A stretch of DNA of 64,000 nt, from positions 225,636 through 289,635 of the forward strand of contig NZ_CANLNH010000006.1 of NCBI RefSeq assembly GCF_947492535.1, written 5' to 3'. The notes below the pieces were generated by a model, which saw only the letters and a program-made list of their open reading frames with translations, was not told the origin of the DNA and did not search any database. This DNA is from an uncultured Dokdonia sp. (GTDB lineage Bacteria > Bacteroidota > Bacteroidia > Flavobacteriales > Flavobacteriaceae). The position numbers and the translations under genes are program-made. Position 1 is the stretch's first letter. Each line of letters starts with the position of its first letter. Shown here one piece after another: positions 45,135 through 54,327 of this stretch.

Positions 45135-45656
45135 GCTAGGGAAAATTTTATACTCTTGTGGCAAGCTTACGAGAATGTCTTAGAAAAAATCTTGCAGGAT
45201 TTTCCTCGAATACGAGAATTATAATTAGAAGCAAAAGGTTAGCTTTTTTTTGGTGTGGCCAAGCGATGGCAAATTGTGTTTAAAAATAAATGCCATAAAG
45301 CATTTAAATTTTTAAAAAGCAATCTAGCGGTTGGGCGCGGCAATTTTACATAACGGCTAATTATAGTACAAACAGCAGGATGTTTCTTATTTAGTACTAA
45401 AGCCAACAGCCGAATGTTTAATGACCCCAGTACAAAAGTTTCTAACGAAGAACTAAATATTATGGGATATTTTACATAATAGAACATTATAGCTTACGAA
45501 TATAAATGAAATTCAGGTCGTAAAACGGCTGTTACATAAATGCTGACGATATAGACCTAAAGGCGCTATATCTGCATCTATGTAAAATAGAACAGAAAAA
45601 GTTCTATTCGCCGTTTTACTCATATATTATATTTGTACTATAATTTATATTATGTC
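45135..45656. repeat. Long hairpin-rich repeat, copy B
   Basis: Aligned with copy A (39437-39963). The strongest block is 45337-45500 (GCGGCAATTTTACATA to ATTATAGCTTACGAA). It lacks both 20-bp palindromes of copy A. Between the outer inverted arms (45471-45510 and 45620-45658) it has an extra folded core at 45520-45619. Confidence 0.7.
45520..45619. other. Three-way-junction-like folded core in repeat B
   Basis: A perfect 10-bp stem GTAAAACGGC (45520-45529) / GCCGTTTTAC (45610-45619) encloses two hairpins: TTACATAAATGC...GATATAG with CTATATC...GCATCTATGTAA (45532-45584), and ATAGAAC / GTTCTAT with a 7-nt loop (45587-45607). It may fold as RNA or as single-stranded DNA. It lies 167 bp upstream of the amidohydrolase gene. 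Confidence 0.5.
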
Positions 45657-45785
45657 AAATAGAAAATTATAAATAGTATACCTAAATATCCTACCTATTG
45701 GGTATTTGTATTTGATTTTAAAATAAGTATCTTTCAATACTCCCTATTAATAAAAAACTAATTATTTCTTTCAATACGAAATATT

Positions 45786-47717
45786 ATGCCTGATAAACCT
45801 ATTATCAATGCGCACACGCATTCGTTTACAAGTGTTTATGTGCCGCCTTTTTTAGCAAAGACTATTGCACCTTGGCCTATATATTTTCTGATTCATACTC
45901 AGATCATTGTTGGTTGGATCAAAAAATATATTAGTTATAAGAATAGCTTTAAATTTCCAGCTAAAGGAAATTCAGATAAAAGTTGGGACAAAGTATATGC
46001 TGAACGACAAAAAAGACGTCGCAAAACGTTACAAGCGTTTAATTTCAAATCACGATTGTACATTTATATTCCATGGCGTATACTAGTTTTCTGGTTATCT
46101 CTGGTAGCTTCTATATATGTGATCGAATTTCTAAGTTGGATATTGAACTTAGATAAATATATAGCTCAGGCTATATTTAAGGTTGAAAATTGGCTTTCTT
46201 CTCTAAACCTGTTCTTTGATCTTCCTCTATGGGGAAAACTAATTTGGGTTGCTGTTGTTATTATCTTTATTAACTGGAGCCGACGCGCTATTTGGTTCTT
46301 AGTTAAGAAAGTTTTTCCAATTTTTTCTAGCATTTTAAGTCCTAAAGGTATGGCACTTTTAGAGCGTTATTTACTTATGGGACGGTTTTCTTTTTACGGA
46401 TCACAAAAAGAAGTAGCACAACGCGCTTTATTTCAGTTACCTCCTGGTTCAAAGATGGTTATACTACCTATGGACATGGAATATATGGGTGCTGGAAAGA
46501 CCAAAGTCACAGATGCAATGCTTGAAGATAAAGACAAAAAACTGGCAGCTGGTTGGGACGAATCTGATTTTAGTAATACATTCCGATATCAGATGCGAGA
46601 ACTATGGGACTTTGTAGAATCACGACGAAAAAATGACGGTGCCTACTACCCTTTCTTGTTTCTAGACCCCAGGCGTATCAAGGCTGAAGGGGAATCATTT
46701 TTTAAATATCGGGTAGTCAATAATAAAATGGTGCTTGAAGATTGCTTTGTCAAAACCTATATGGAAGACCGAAAATTCAGCGGTTTTAAGATTTATCCAG
46801 CATTAGGCTATTATGTCTTTGATGAGCATTTACTTCCTTTATGGAGATACGCTGTCGAAAACAACATCCCTATCATGACGCATTGTGTGGTTGGTGTGAT
46901 CTATTATAGAGGTAAAAAGAAAAAAGAATGGAATTTCCATCCCATTTTTAAGCAGTTTTATAAGAGTAAATATGCTGCAGATAGTTTTCCTGAGCCTATG
47001 CTATTGCCACAAACAAAAGCCGTTGATATCCAATCTAATTTTACACACCCGATGAATTATCTCTGCTTATTGGAAGAAGTTTTCCTTAGAGAACTTGTAG
47101 GTAATGCCAAAAACGAAGCAGTGCGTACCCTCTTTGGGTATACGAATGAAAATACATCACTTACATTCACTTTAGAAAATTTAAAAATATGCTTAGCGCA
47201 TTATGGTGGTGAGGAAGAATGGACTAAATTTTTAGAAACAGATCGGGATGTATACGCACTGAGTATGGTCAAAAATCCAGATGAAGGAATTGATTTTATG
47301 AAGAACGATAAAGGTAACTTTTCTTGGAGTAAAATCAATAGTCTTTGGCATGATACCGATTGGTATAGTCTTATTTCCAGTATCATCATGAATTACAATA
47401 ATATGTATGCAGATCTTAGCTATATTATCAGTAAACCTTCCATCCATCCTCTACTCAATCAAACTTTAGCAAAAGGAGCAGATTTTGACGAGCAATATAT
47501 CTTATACCAAAACGAAACCTCTGACAATCAAAAAGCCTTTCACCTTAAAGGAAGAAACAGGCTTCGTAGTCATATATTATATGGAACCGATTTCTATGTA
47601 GTTAGAAATCATAATTCAGATAAGGACTTGTATGCACAGACACGAGATGCCTTAGATAAAGAAGAATTTGATCTTATTGCTAGAGAGAATACACATAATT
47701 ACCTATCCCGTACTTAA
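45786..47717 (+). CDS. Amidohydrolase-type metal-dependent hydrolase with inserted membrane helices
   Basis: A 643-residue protein. It opens with NAHTHSF (His10, His12), the first metal motif of the amidohydrolase_2/TIM-barrel superfamily. Next comes an insertion with two hydrophobic helices (about 93-115 and 155-182). The barrel then continues with Lys335 in FSGFKIYPALGYY, His366 in IPIMTHC, His472 in CLAHYGG and Asp602 in LYGTDFY, so a full metal site is present. The substrate is unknown. The membrane insertion is unusual for this superfamily and predicts membrane tethering. It starts 13 bp before the HNH-ATPase gene and has no housekeeping neighbour, which suggests a job in the same defence-like unit. 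Confidence 0.85.
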   Translation: MPDKPIINAHTHSFTSVYVPPFLAKTIAPWPIYFLIHTQIIVGWIKKYISYKNSFKFPAKGNSDKSWDKVYAERQKRRRKTLQAFNFKSRLYIYIPWRILVFWLSLVASIYVIEFLSWILNLDKYIAQAIFKVENWLSSLNLFFDLPLWGKLIWVAVVIIFINWSRRAIWFLVKKVFPIFSSILSPKGMALLERYLLMGRFSFYGSQKEVAQRALFQLPPGSKMVILPMDMEYMGAGKTKVTDAMLEDKDKKLAAGWDESDFSNTFRYQMRELWDFVESRRKNDGAYYPFLFLDPRRIKAEGESFFKYRVVNNKMVLEDCFVKTYMEDRKFSGFKIYPALGYYVFDEHLLPLWRYAVENNIPIMTHCVVGVIYYRGKKKKEWNFHPIFKQFYKSKYAADSFPEPMLLPQTKAVDIQSNFTHPMNYLCLLEEVFLRELVGNAKNEAVRTLFGYTNENTSLTFTLENLKICLAHYGGEEEWTKFLETDRDVYALSMVKNPDEGIDFMKNDKGNFSWSKINSLWHDTDWYSLISSIIMNYNNMYADLSYIISKPSIHPLLNQTLAKGADFDEQYILYQNETSDNQKAFHLKGRNRLRSHILYGTDFYVVRNHNSDKDLYAQTRDALDKEEFDLIARENTHNYLSRT

Positions 47718-47730
47718 ACAATAAAGAATC

Positions 47731-49938
47731 ATGATCTACGTAGACAGAAAACGTGTTGACCCACCTTCCATTCTATTTTCAGATAGAGCCATAAAAGAAA
47801 AAGAACGCTTACATTCTTTTTATAGTCAGCGATCCAAAAAGAAACAAACTCGGTATAACGGTAACATGCGCCTTTTAAATCATGTAGAATTAAGAGAACG
47901 TATCAATCTTCTATTTCATGCTAAATGTGCCTATTGTGAAAGTTTGTATATAAACAATCATGTGGACCATTTTAGACCCAAACGTAACGCTATGAATCTT
48001 GATGGTTCTGTGAGTGAAAATCACTATTGGTGGCTTACCTACGAATGGGAAAACCTATATAGTTCCTGTCGAAACTGTAATTTTAATAAACGAAGCCGTT
48101 TTCCAGTTCAAGGAAGAAGAAGCTCAAAAGATCAACCCGTTTCTAAGGAACAACCCTGGATTTTAGATCCTTGTAACCCTGAGGACTTTCGCGAACAGCA
48201 TTTCTACTATTCCGAAGATGGAAAGATGATAGGAATCACAAGACGCGGTGAGATTACTATAGATATCTTTAAACTTAATCGCGTTAATTTAATAGAAACG
48301 AGAAAGAAGATCATTGATCGATCTAGTAGATTAATTTCATTAGCAGCACTCACCATAAAAAGACGTGGAAAAGCATATAACGAGATCGAGGCTGGTCTTA
48401 AAGATTTAATAAGTCCGTCTTCAGAGCATACTTCGGTTGCAATTCATTATGTAAAAGCATTTTCAGAACGTTTATCCAATATTGAAAATCCTAAGCTCTT
48501 TAATACCTTACTAAGTGACGTTCTAGGAGGATCATTAGAAACTCGTTTTGATAAGCAGATTGAACTATCTCAAGAGATGATTCAAGACAAAATGAATAAG
48601 AAGGACTACTCCTACTCTATGAAAATGGATTCTGAAGAAGCGAAGATGGCATATTTTTCTTCAGCCAAGAAAATTAAAAAAATTGAAATTAGTAATTTTA
48701 AGAATATAAAATTACTCACGCTAGATTTCCCTAAGTCTACTACTTCTGAAGAACCATGGATGGTATTGTTAGGAGAAAACGGTACAGGAAAAAGTAGTGT
48801 TTTACAAGCCGTAGCACTCACGCTGGCTGGAGAGGAACGTGCCAATGCGTTAGGACTAGACGCTTCCAAATTCATAAATCAGAATACACGCGCAAAAACG
48901 GGATATGTAAAGGTATTTTTAGAAGGTCTTGACGAACCTTGTGAACTCCATTTTTCTAAAGAGTCTAGACGATTTACTTGTAATTTTATGGAGTCAAAAG
49001 TTATTTTACTAGCCTTTGGTTCTACACGCCTCATGGCTGATGTTTCAGAAGGTACAGACAGTATTAATAATGTTCGCAACCTTAGAAACCTTTTTGATCC
49101 TTTTGCAACTCTACCAGATGTAGAAGAATGGATTAGTAATCCCAATACCGTTAGTGTATTGCAATTTGATCAAATTGCAATCGAACTAAAAAAACTATTA
49201 CAGCTTCCCGAAGATAAACTTATCTATAGACGCAAAACAAAGGAAGGCCGTTACGAGCTTTTTATTAAAGTGAGTAAAGAACGGCATGGGATTCGTGTAC
49301 GAGAATTAAGTGCCGGTTATCAGGCCATCATCGTGATGACATTAACTATTATTCGTGAATTATTATCAACTTGGGATACTTTTAGTATTGCAGAAGGTAT
49401 CGTATTAATTGATGAAATTGGGGTTCATTTACATCCAAAATGGAAATTACAGATTATTGGGACATTAAGAGCCATTTTTCCAGCTATGAATTTCTTAATC
49501 ACCACACATGAACCATTGTGCTTGAGAGGAATTAATGAAGGTGAAGTGGCACTTATGAAGTTAGATGAAAGCAATCAAGTAATTGCCTTGGTAGATCTCC
49601 CCTCACCCAAAGCATTAACCATCGAACAGCTTATCACATCTAAATTCTTTGGACTCATTACTTCTTTCGATCCAGAAGTAGAAACTCAGCTCAACACATT
49701 CTATTTACTCAATTCTAAACTAGAGCCAAGCGAGCAAGAACGAGAACAACTTGAAATTGTAAGGCAAGAACTCGAGGAACTCAATATTATAGATAGTGAT
49801 GCAAAACTGGGGGTTTCCAAACCTATTGAAACAGATCTTAGAAGTAGTGTGCTAGACACAGGTTGGGTAGCCAATCCTCAGCATCAAGACGATCTTAAGA
49901 AACGTATCCAGGAAATCTGGTCTAAAAAAGGGATGTAA
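47731..49938 (+). CDS. HNH nuclease-ATPase fusion (Septu-like PtuB-PtuA fusion)
   Basis: A 735-residue protein. Residues 60-125 form a zinc-bound HNH domain: Cys66/Cys69 in KCAYCES, His80 in VDHFRPK, and Cys113/Cys116 in SSCRNCNFNK. Residues about 310-690 are an AAA_21/SMC-like ATPase: Walker A GENGTGKS at 348-355, signature-like ELSAGYQ, Walker B IVLIDE with Asp561-Glu562, then HLHPKW and LITTHEPL. In Septu the ATPase (PtuA) and HNH (PtuB) are separate and the ATPase comes first; here the HNH is N-terminal in one chain. Likely senses invading nucleic acid and cuts DNA. Confidence 0.88.
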   Translation: MIYVDRKRVDPPSILFSDRAIKEKERLHSFYSQRSKKKQTRYNGNMRLLNHVELRERINLLFHAKCAYCESLYINNHVDHFRPKRNAMNLDGSVSENHYWWLTYEWENLYSSCRNCNFNKRSRFPVQGRRSSKDQPVSKEQPWILDPCNPEDFREQHFYYSEDGKMIGITRRGEITIDIFKLNRVNLIETRKKIIDRSSRLISLAALTIKRRGKAYNEIEAGLKDLISPSSEHTSVAIHYVKAFSERLSNIENPKLFNTLLSDVLGGSLETRFDKQIELSQEMIQDKMNKKDYSYSMKMDSEEAKMAYFSSAKKIKKIEISNFKNIKLLTLDFPKSTTSEEPWMVLLGENGTGKSSVLQAVALTLAGEERANALGLDASKFINQNTRAKTGYVKVFLEGLDEPCELHFSKESRRFTCNFMESKVILLAFGSTRLMADVSEGTDSINNVRNLRNLFDPFATLPDVEEWISNPNTVSVLQFDQIAIELKKLLQLPEDKLIYRRKTKEGRYELFIKVSKERHGIRVRELSAGYQAIIVMTLTIIRELLSTWDTFSIAEGIVLIDEIGVHLHPKWKLQIIGTLRAIFPAMNFLITTHEPLCLRGINEGEVALMKLDESNQVIALVDLPSPKALTIEQLITSKFFGLITSFDPEVETQLNTFYLLNSKLEPSEQEREQLEIVRQELEELNIIDSDAKLGVSKPIETDLRSSVLDTGWVANPQHQDDLKKRIQEIWSKKGM

Positions 49939-49952
49939 TCAAAATTGGGGTA

Positions 49953-50909
49953 ATGATTTTTATTGAAAAAAGTACAACAAATCCAAATATATCGGTTTAT
50001 AAAGAAAAGCGATGGAAAGGAGCCAACGGAAAGAAGACTACGCTTGCCAAGCGTGATTATGAAAAGGCGATTGCTCATTATGCAAATCCTGCAAATTTCA
50101 AGAATAATAAAAAAATTACAAAAAAATCGTTTACATATGAAGCCTACTCTCATAAAGACACCAAGAAAGTGCTCAAAAAAGTATTTAATAGTAAATGTGC
50201 TTACTGTGAGAGCTTTATCATGCATATTGAACCTGGTGATGTAGAACACTTCAGACCCAAGGCAGAAATACATACTGCAGATGGAGGCGTGCTAATTCCT
50301 GGGTATTATTGGTTAGGAGCAGACTGGAAGAACTTACTCCTTTCCTGTATTAAATGTAATCGTTCTAACAATGAAGCGATCAATGTTTCTGATGGGGTTG
50401 TTCAGAATATGGGAAAGGCAAATCATTTCCCGTTATCAGATGAAACAAAGCGTGTGCGGATTCATAATCAGAATATTGCTACAGAAGATCCTTTTGTAAA
50501 TATTATCAATCCTTGTGTAGAAGATCCTAACAATCATTTAATCTTTGAAGACAATGGAGAGGTTAAACCTATAGATGATAAAGGAGAGCAGTCAATAAAG
50601 GTATATGGTTTGTATCGAGCAGATCTAGTCTTAAAGCGTAGTTTAGCCAGTACAGACTTAGACCTAACTCTTACAGGTCTCATCCAAACAGTACAAATAT
50701 TAGAACAATTTGCAAGCAATGGTTTACCTATAGAAAATGCACTTTTAATGTTAGAAACACATCGCACTAAACTGATCTATGCTTTTCAAAAAAATGCTGA
50801 GTTCTTAGGCTTAAAACGACAGAAACTACAGCGATTTATTGACGATAATACCCAGAGCGTACATCGATTGAATACTCTAGGGATTCATCTAGAAGACTTC
50901 TTGCCTTAG
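49953..50909 (+). CDS. HNH nuclease (PtuB/TIGR02646-like)
   Basis: A 318-residue nuclease with an HNH core homologous to that of the fusion protein upstream: Cys82/Cys85 in KCAYCES, His99 in VEHFRPK, a YYWL-x3-W segment and Cys132/Cys135 in SCIKCNRSN. The N-terminal 70 residues (including FIEKSTTNPN and KRDYEKAIAHY) are of the TIGR02646/PtuB type. The C-terminal half is helical. It starts 14 bp after the ATPase fusion, so the operon encodes two different HNH active sites. Confidence 0.87.
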   Translation: MIFIEKSTTNPNISVYKEKRWKGANGKKTTLAKRDYEKAIAHYANPANFKNNKKITKKSFTYEAYSHKDTKKVLKKVFNSKCAYCESFIMHIEPGDVEHFRPKAEIHTADGGVLIPGYYWLGADWKNLLLSCIKCNRSNNEAINVSDGVVQNMGKANHFPLSDETKRVRIHNQNIATEDPFVNIINPCVEDPNNHLIFEDNGEVKPIDDKGEQSIKVYGLYRADLVLKRSLASTDLDLTLTGLIQTVQILEQFASNGLPIENALLMLETHRTKLIYAFQKNAEFLGLKRQKLQRFIDDNTQSVHRLNTLGIHLEDFLP

Positions 50910-50960
50910 AAACATATTTTAACACCTTCCATGTATATCTATACAAAAGGTGTGTTATAT

Positions 50961-51027
50961 GTTTTCGCGTTTGCCTACCTGCCGATAGGTTCACGAACGC
51001 AGTGAGAGCGTAGTGGTAAAGCGTAAA
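50961..51027. repeat. Composite repeat at the right edge of the defence island
   Basis: GTTTTCGCG (a damaged 16-bp palindrome half), then CCTACCTGCCGATAGGT (second palindrome family, 50974-50990), then AACGCAGTGAGAGCGTAGTGGTAAAGCG, matching the tails of the elements at 7311, 23668 and 54328. Confidence 0.6.
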
Positions 51028-51059
51028 AAATTAATCTAGATACCTGAAATTAACAAAGT

Positions 51060-52433
51060 TTACAGGTTTGCAATTTCTGTATCTAACCAAGTTAATCGAC
51101 CTGTAATCCAGTCTTTTAGATACGTAATTTCAGACTCATAAGAGTTTCCTACAAAATCGTTAGGCCAAATATAGATTCCTAATACTTGCCAAACATCAAA
51201 ATTTGCTCGTATAGCACCTCCAGTTTCTAGTGCAGATACATATTCATCTATTTTTTCTAGTATGTAACTTTCTGAAAAGGTACTATTTCGTAGGGTCGTC
51301 CAACGATTTTGTAATTGTGTAACAAAAGCTGGGTCTTCTAAAAGACGTTCCCACCAAAACGGAATTTGCCATATATCATTAGGGCAGCGTTCATTAAAAC
51401 GATATGTCCAAACATTATTGGACCCTCCTTCACAGTAATCAGCATTACCAAAGGCTAAATTAAAATCCCAGATAGGTCCCATTTTCAATTTTTCATTCTT
51501 GTCTTTTGTCATCCAAGTACTCAAACGATACCCATCTACATTGTTTGATAGTTCATTTAATAAAAAGAAATCTATAAAGCTTTCTGTATCAATATACATA
51601 GCATAACCAGTATCTGGATCTGTAAATGTATCGGAAGCTAAGGCGGTTTCAAAATTAGTTACATATTCTGAAATATAAGTTTTCTGTTCTGGTGTAATAT
51701 CTTCTTGGTCAGGGTCATCATATAAAAAATGAATCTGTTGTCCAGCCGTCGAATTAGGAGGGCTTATTTGAGATGGAAATGAATTGATGTCTGTATAAAG
51801 TGTTTCATTAAAACCGTCGGCTTTATCTAGTTTAATGATATACCCACCAGTTAAATCTTCTCCGGTGTTTTCGTCATCTTTTAATTTATTGATATCTATA
51901 CGATGATCATCACGTTTTAATTTTTCCATAAAAACGTACATTCCATTATATGATCCATTAATGTAGACTTCTGCTAGTTTTGATCTACTTGCATATCGTC
52001 CCATATCGGTAGACAACTCATATATTAAATGGTTGCGAACTAAGGACTTATCGCTATACGGTGCGTATAAAATCCAGTCTTCTTCTTCTGGAAATCCTAA
52101 TAAGGAGACATCCAAATCTTCATTGGCTTCATCTCGGGTTTCAAATCCAAAGGATTTTTTAGGAAACTGTTGTGAAGATGATCCGCGAATCTCAATACCT
52201 ATCGCTCCTCGATGCGTCTCTACGCCTGCTTCTATAATCACCAATTGGGCATCTATCTTTGGTTCATCTACAATGGTAGCTCCATTGGTATTGATTTGAA
52301 ACTGTGGTAACCTATCTGCAGCTGCGATGTCAGGAATTACTTCTTCTTCAACTGCTACCATTTCAGGATCATCATTACATGCAAGTAGAAATACGATAGG
52401 AAGAAACAAATAAACAAAAAGCCGCTTTTTCAT
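51060..52433 (-). CDS. CotH-family (kinase-like) lipoprotein
   Basis: A 457-residue lipoprotein (lipobox FLLACND) with a CotH domain, an atypical protein-kinase fold: RGSSSQQFPKKSFGFETRDE at the start, YAPYSDKSLVRNHLIYELS, the glycine-loop-like EVYINGSYNGMYVFMEKLKR, and downstream MGPIWDFNLAFGNAD containing the metal-binding Asp. Bacillus CotH phosphorylates spore coat proteins; in Bacteroidota these are surface or periplasmic proteins of unproven target. Immediately right of the defence island, transcribed towards it. Confidence 0.88.
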   Translation of the reverse strand: MKKRLFVYLFLPIVFLLACNDDPEMVAVEEEVIPDIAAADRLPQFQINTNGATIVDEPKIDAQLVIIEAGVETHRGAIGIEIRGSSSQQFPKKSFGFETRDEANEDLDVSLLGFPEEEDWILYAPYSDKSLVRNHLIYELSTDMGRYASRSKLAEVYINGSYNGMYVFMEKLKRDDHRIDINKLKDDENTGEDLTGGYIIKLDKADGFNETLYTDINSFPSQISPPNSTAGQQIHFLYDDPDQEDITPEQKTYISEYVTNFETALASDTFTDPDTGYAMYIDTESFIDFFLLNELSNNVDGYRLSTWMTKDKNEKLKMGPIWDFNLAFGNADYCEGGSNNVWTYRFNERCPNDIWQIPFWWERLLEDPAFVTQLQNRWTTLRNSTFSESYILEKIDEYVSALETGGAIRANFDVWQVLGIYIWPNDFVGNSYESEITYLKDWITGRLTWLDTEIANL

Positions 52434-52526
52434 AATACACGTTTAAGATGAATAGGTAATATACACTTAAAAATAAGCATAATTGTGCTTTTATAAAATT
52501 GAATAGATATATACTAGTGCTTTATA

Positions 52527-52542
52527 CGCTTTCGCGAAAGCG
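52527..52542. repeat. 16-bp palindrome CGCTTTCGCGAAAGCG
   Basis: Perfect copy in TATACGCTTTCGCGAAAGCG, between the CotH gene and the S41-like gene, 12 bp past the latter's stop. Confidence 0.9.
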
Positions 52543-52554
52543 TATACCTCCTCC

Positions 52555-54213
52555 TTATTTATGTAATGAAGCGAGTCGTTTTTTAACAGTGTTTATTAAT
52601 GTATTGCTTGGATTTAGTGTCAAGATCTTTTGATAATTTTCCTTAGCCTGGTCTAGTTGCTTTATTTGCTCTAGAGCACTTGCTAGGCTATACCAAGCGC
52701 CTGGAGATTCTGGAAAAGCCTTTGTAACAAGTTGCATAATGTATAGTCCAGCTTCGGTATTTCCTTGAGAAAATAATCGATATCCTGCCTCACCAAATTC
52801 TTTTTCGAAATCTGAATATTTATACGCAGGATCTTTTGCGATTTTTAAGGCATCTTTTTCTAATTGCTCGATATTTCCTTGTGTAAATAACTGTGTTAAA
52901 TGTTCCATAGGATTCAAAATGAAATCAGTATCGGTATAGTGCAAAGCTGCATCTAATACAGGGTCTTCATTATTTTTATAATCATCTGAAGTCATCGTCA
53001 CGGCAATGTGCGGAATGGTCCAATCTTTATTTTCCCATTCAGGTTTATCTTGCCACCATGCATATGATAAATATGCATTTATCCTTGAATTTGGCAATGT
53101 TACTCGTCTAGCATCGCCATAAAAATTCTTATTCTCTGCGGTGGGTTCTCCAACAATGATAGCCTCTGTATAATTCTCAATTTCATTGGTTAGATTCTGG
53201 CAAGCAGAAAATGTATTACGTCCTATGATGTAAAAAAATGTTCCCTTTTTATTAATCTTAGGACGCGCCATAATTCCTTTAATGAGGGCTTTATTGTTAT
53301 AGTTATTTCCGCCACCGTTTAACCGAACGTCATAGATAAACTTTTCTATATCATACGTATCTATAGCTGTAAATAGACGCTTGTAGAAATCGGCTAAGGT
53401 TTCTTTATCATCATTAAACACAGAGCTTTGACGCACATACATTGTTTTGGTATCTTCTAAATATTCAAAGAAGTATAATTTTTCATTTAAATCTTTGATA
53501 AACAAAGGTGTAGCATCTTGTTTTCTAAGACTTACCCATGTATCATTTGGAATTGTAAAGCCGTAGTCTCTAGACATTTCATCTAAGGCAATAGCAGTAA
53601 AGCTATGTGTAAATACCTTCCCATTTTTTTCTAATGTTAAAGGAATGCTGATAGAAAACTCAGGGACGACACCTTGTGCATGTAAGATAGAAGGAACCGT
53701 AAGAAAACGAAGTCCGTAGGCTTTAAAATAGCTGTCATTTTCTACAGGCACAACTGGACGTATTGCCTTTAACGCATCTGCTATAGACATATCCCCTACT
53801 TTAATGATTTTAGCTCCTAAAAGCTGTTGATTCTCTTTTTGAACTCCTTCTATAAAAACACCATCTTCAAAATGATATAAGTTTATGGGCAATACGGCAT
53901 CTTTAGCGAGTGTGCTAAATGGAATTTGTGTATGTCCATATTCAAAAAGAGAGACCATTCGAGTAAGCCCTACTTTCACTTCGTGCGGTGCTAAATTTGG
54001 TATTTCATTATACAGTTTTTCCACTTCTGCATCCCAAGTAGAACGATCTATTTTTTTAAACAGAAAAGGATAATCAGTATGCACTGTTTTTTGTAAATGG
54101 CGTAGGTCTTCTTGCCATTGTTCACTGGTAAGTGTTTCTTGACTAAAGAGTAATCCTGTGTTTACATAGGAAAGTATGAATAGTACTACTAATTTAATTG
54201 TGATTGATTTCAT
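52555..54213 (-). CDS. Exported S41-like peptidase homologue with C-terminal TPRs
   Basis: A 552-residue exported protein. After the signal peptide (ending LFSQ) a helical region is followed by a PDZ-like part (LLGAKIIKVGDMSIADALKA) and an S41 C-terminal-processing-protease fold: FIYDVRLNGGGNN, then GRNTFSACQN with Ser336 at the catalytic position, and VGEPTAEN. From about residue 455 two or three TPR units follow (AGLYIMQLVTKAFPESPGAW, ALEQIKQLDQAKENYQKIL). Divergent from the MFS exporter. The substrate is unknown. Confidence 0.85.
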   Translation of the reverse strand: MKSITIKLVVLFILSYVNTGLLFSQETLTSEQWQEDLRHLQKTVHTDYPFLFKKIDRSTWDAEVEKLYNEIPNLAPHEVKVGLTRMVSLFEYGHTQIPFSTLAKDAVLPINLYHFEDGVFIEGVQKENQQLLGAKIIKVGDMSIADALKAIRPVVPVENDSYFKAYGLRFLTVPSILHAQGVVPEFSISIPLTLEKNGKVFTHSFTAIALDEMSRDYGFTIPNDTWVSLRKQDATPLFIKDLNEKLYFFEYLEDTKTMYVRQSSVFNDDKETLADFYKRLFTAIDTYDIEKFIYDVRLNGGGNNYNNKALIKGIMARPKINKKGTFFYIIGRNTFSACQNLTNEIENYTEAIIVGEPTAENKNFYGDARRVTLPNSRINAYLSYAWWQDKPEWENKDWTIPHIAVTMTSDDYKNNEDPVLDAALHYTDTDFILNPMEHLTQLFTQGNIEQLEKDALKIAKDPAYKYSDFEKEFGEAGYRLFSQGNTEAGLYIMQLVTKAFPESPGAWYSLASALEQIKQLDQAKENYQKILTLNPSNTLINTVKKRLASLHK

Positions 54214-54327
54214 AACTGTTTTTTGATTGATTGTTACTAACTAGAGTACAAATAACTAGTTTTGTTACATCGTATCTAATCCTAAAAAGTTGAATTGTCA
54301 CTATTCCTATTTGAATTGTAATTTATA

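Larger units (their letters stand above)
44781..45785. other. 1005-bp intergenic region between the two defence units
   Basis: Begins with ACATTATGTAAAATAG, a motif also in the long repeats, then about 200 bp without recognised content, a CCTTGAT...ATCAAGG inverted repeat with T-tract near 45021-45050, and repeat copy B to about 45656. Two promoter-like TATTTG boxes lie near 45701-45712. I see no credible gene. Confidence 0.6.

Noticed and set aside
45239..45487. Minus-strand 82-codon open frame in repeat B
   Set aside because: It lies entirely in repetitive, hairpin-forming sequence; a similar stretch in copy A is broken by stops and by palindrome insertions. No protein family is recognisable.
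39437..45656. Long repeats as classical integron attC sites
   Set aside because: I could not find the RYYYAAC and GTTRRRY core sites, no integrase gene is present, and the repeats are far longer than usual attC.
45786..47717. Amidohydrolase as an unrelated metabolic gene
   Set aside because: The 13-bp gap to the HNH-ATPase gene, shared direction and lack of metabolic neighbours favour one unit, though this remains an inference.
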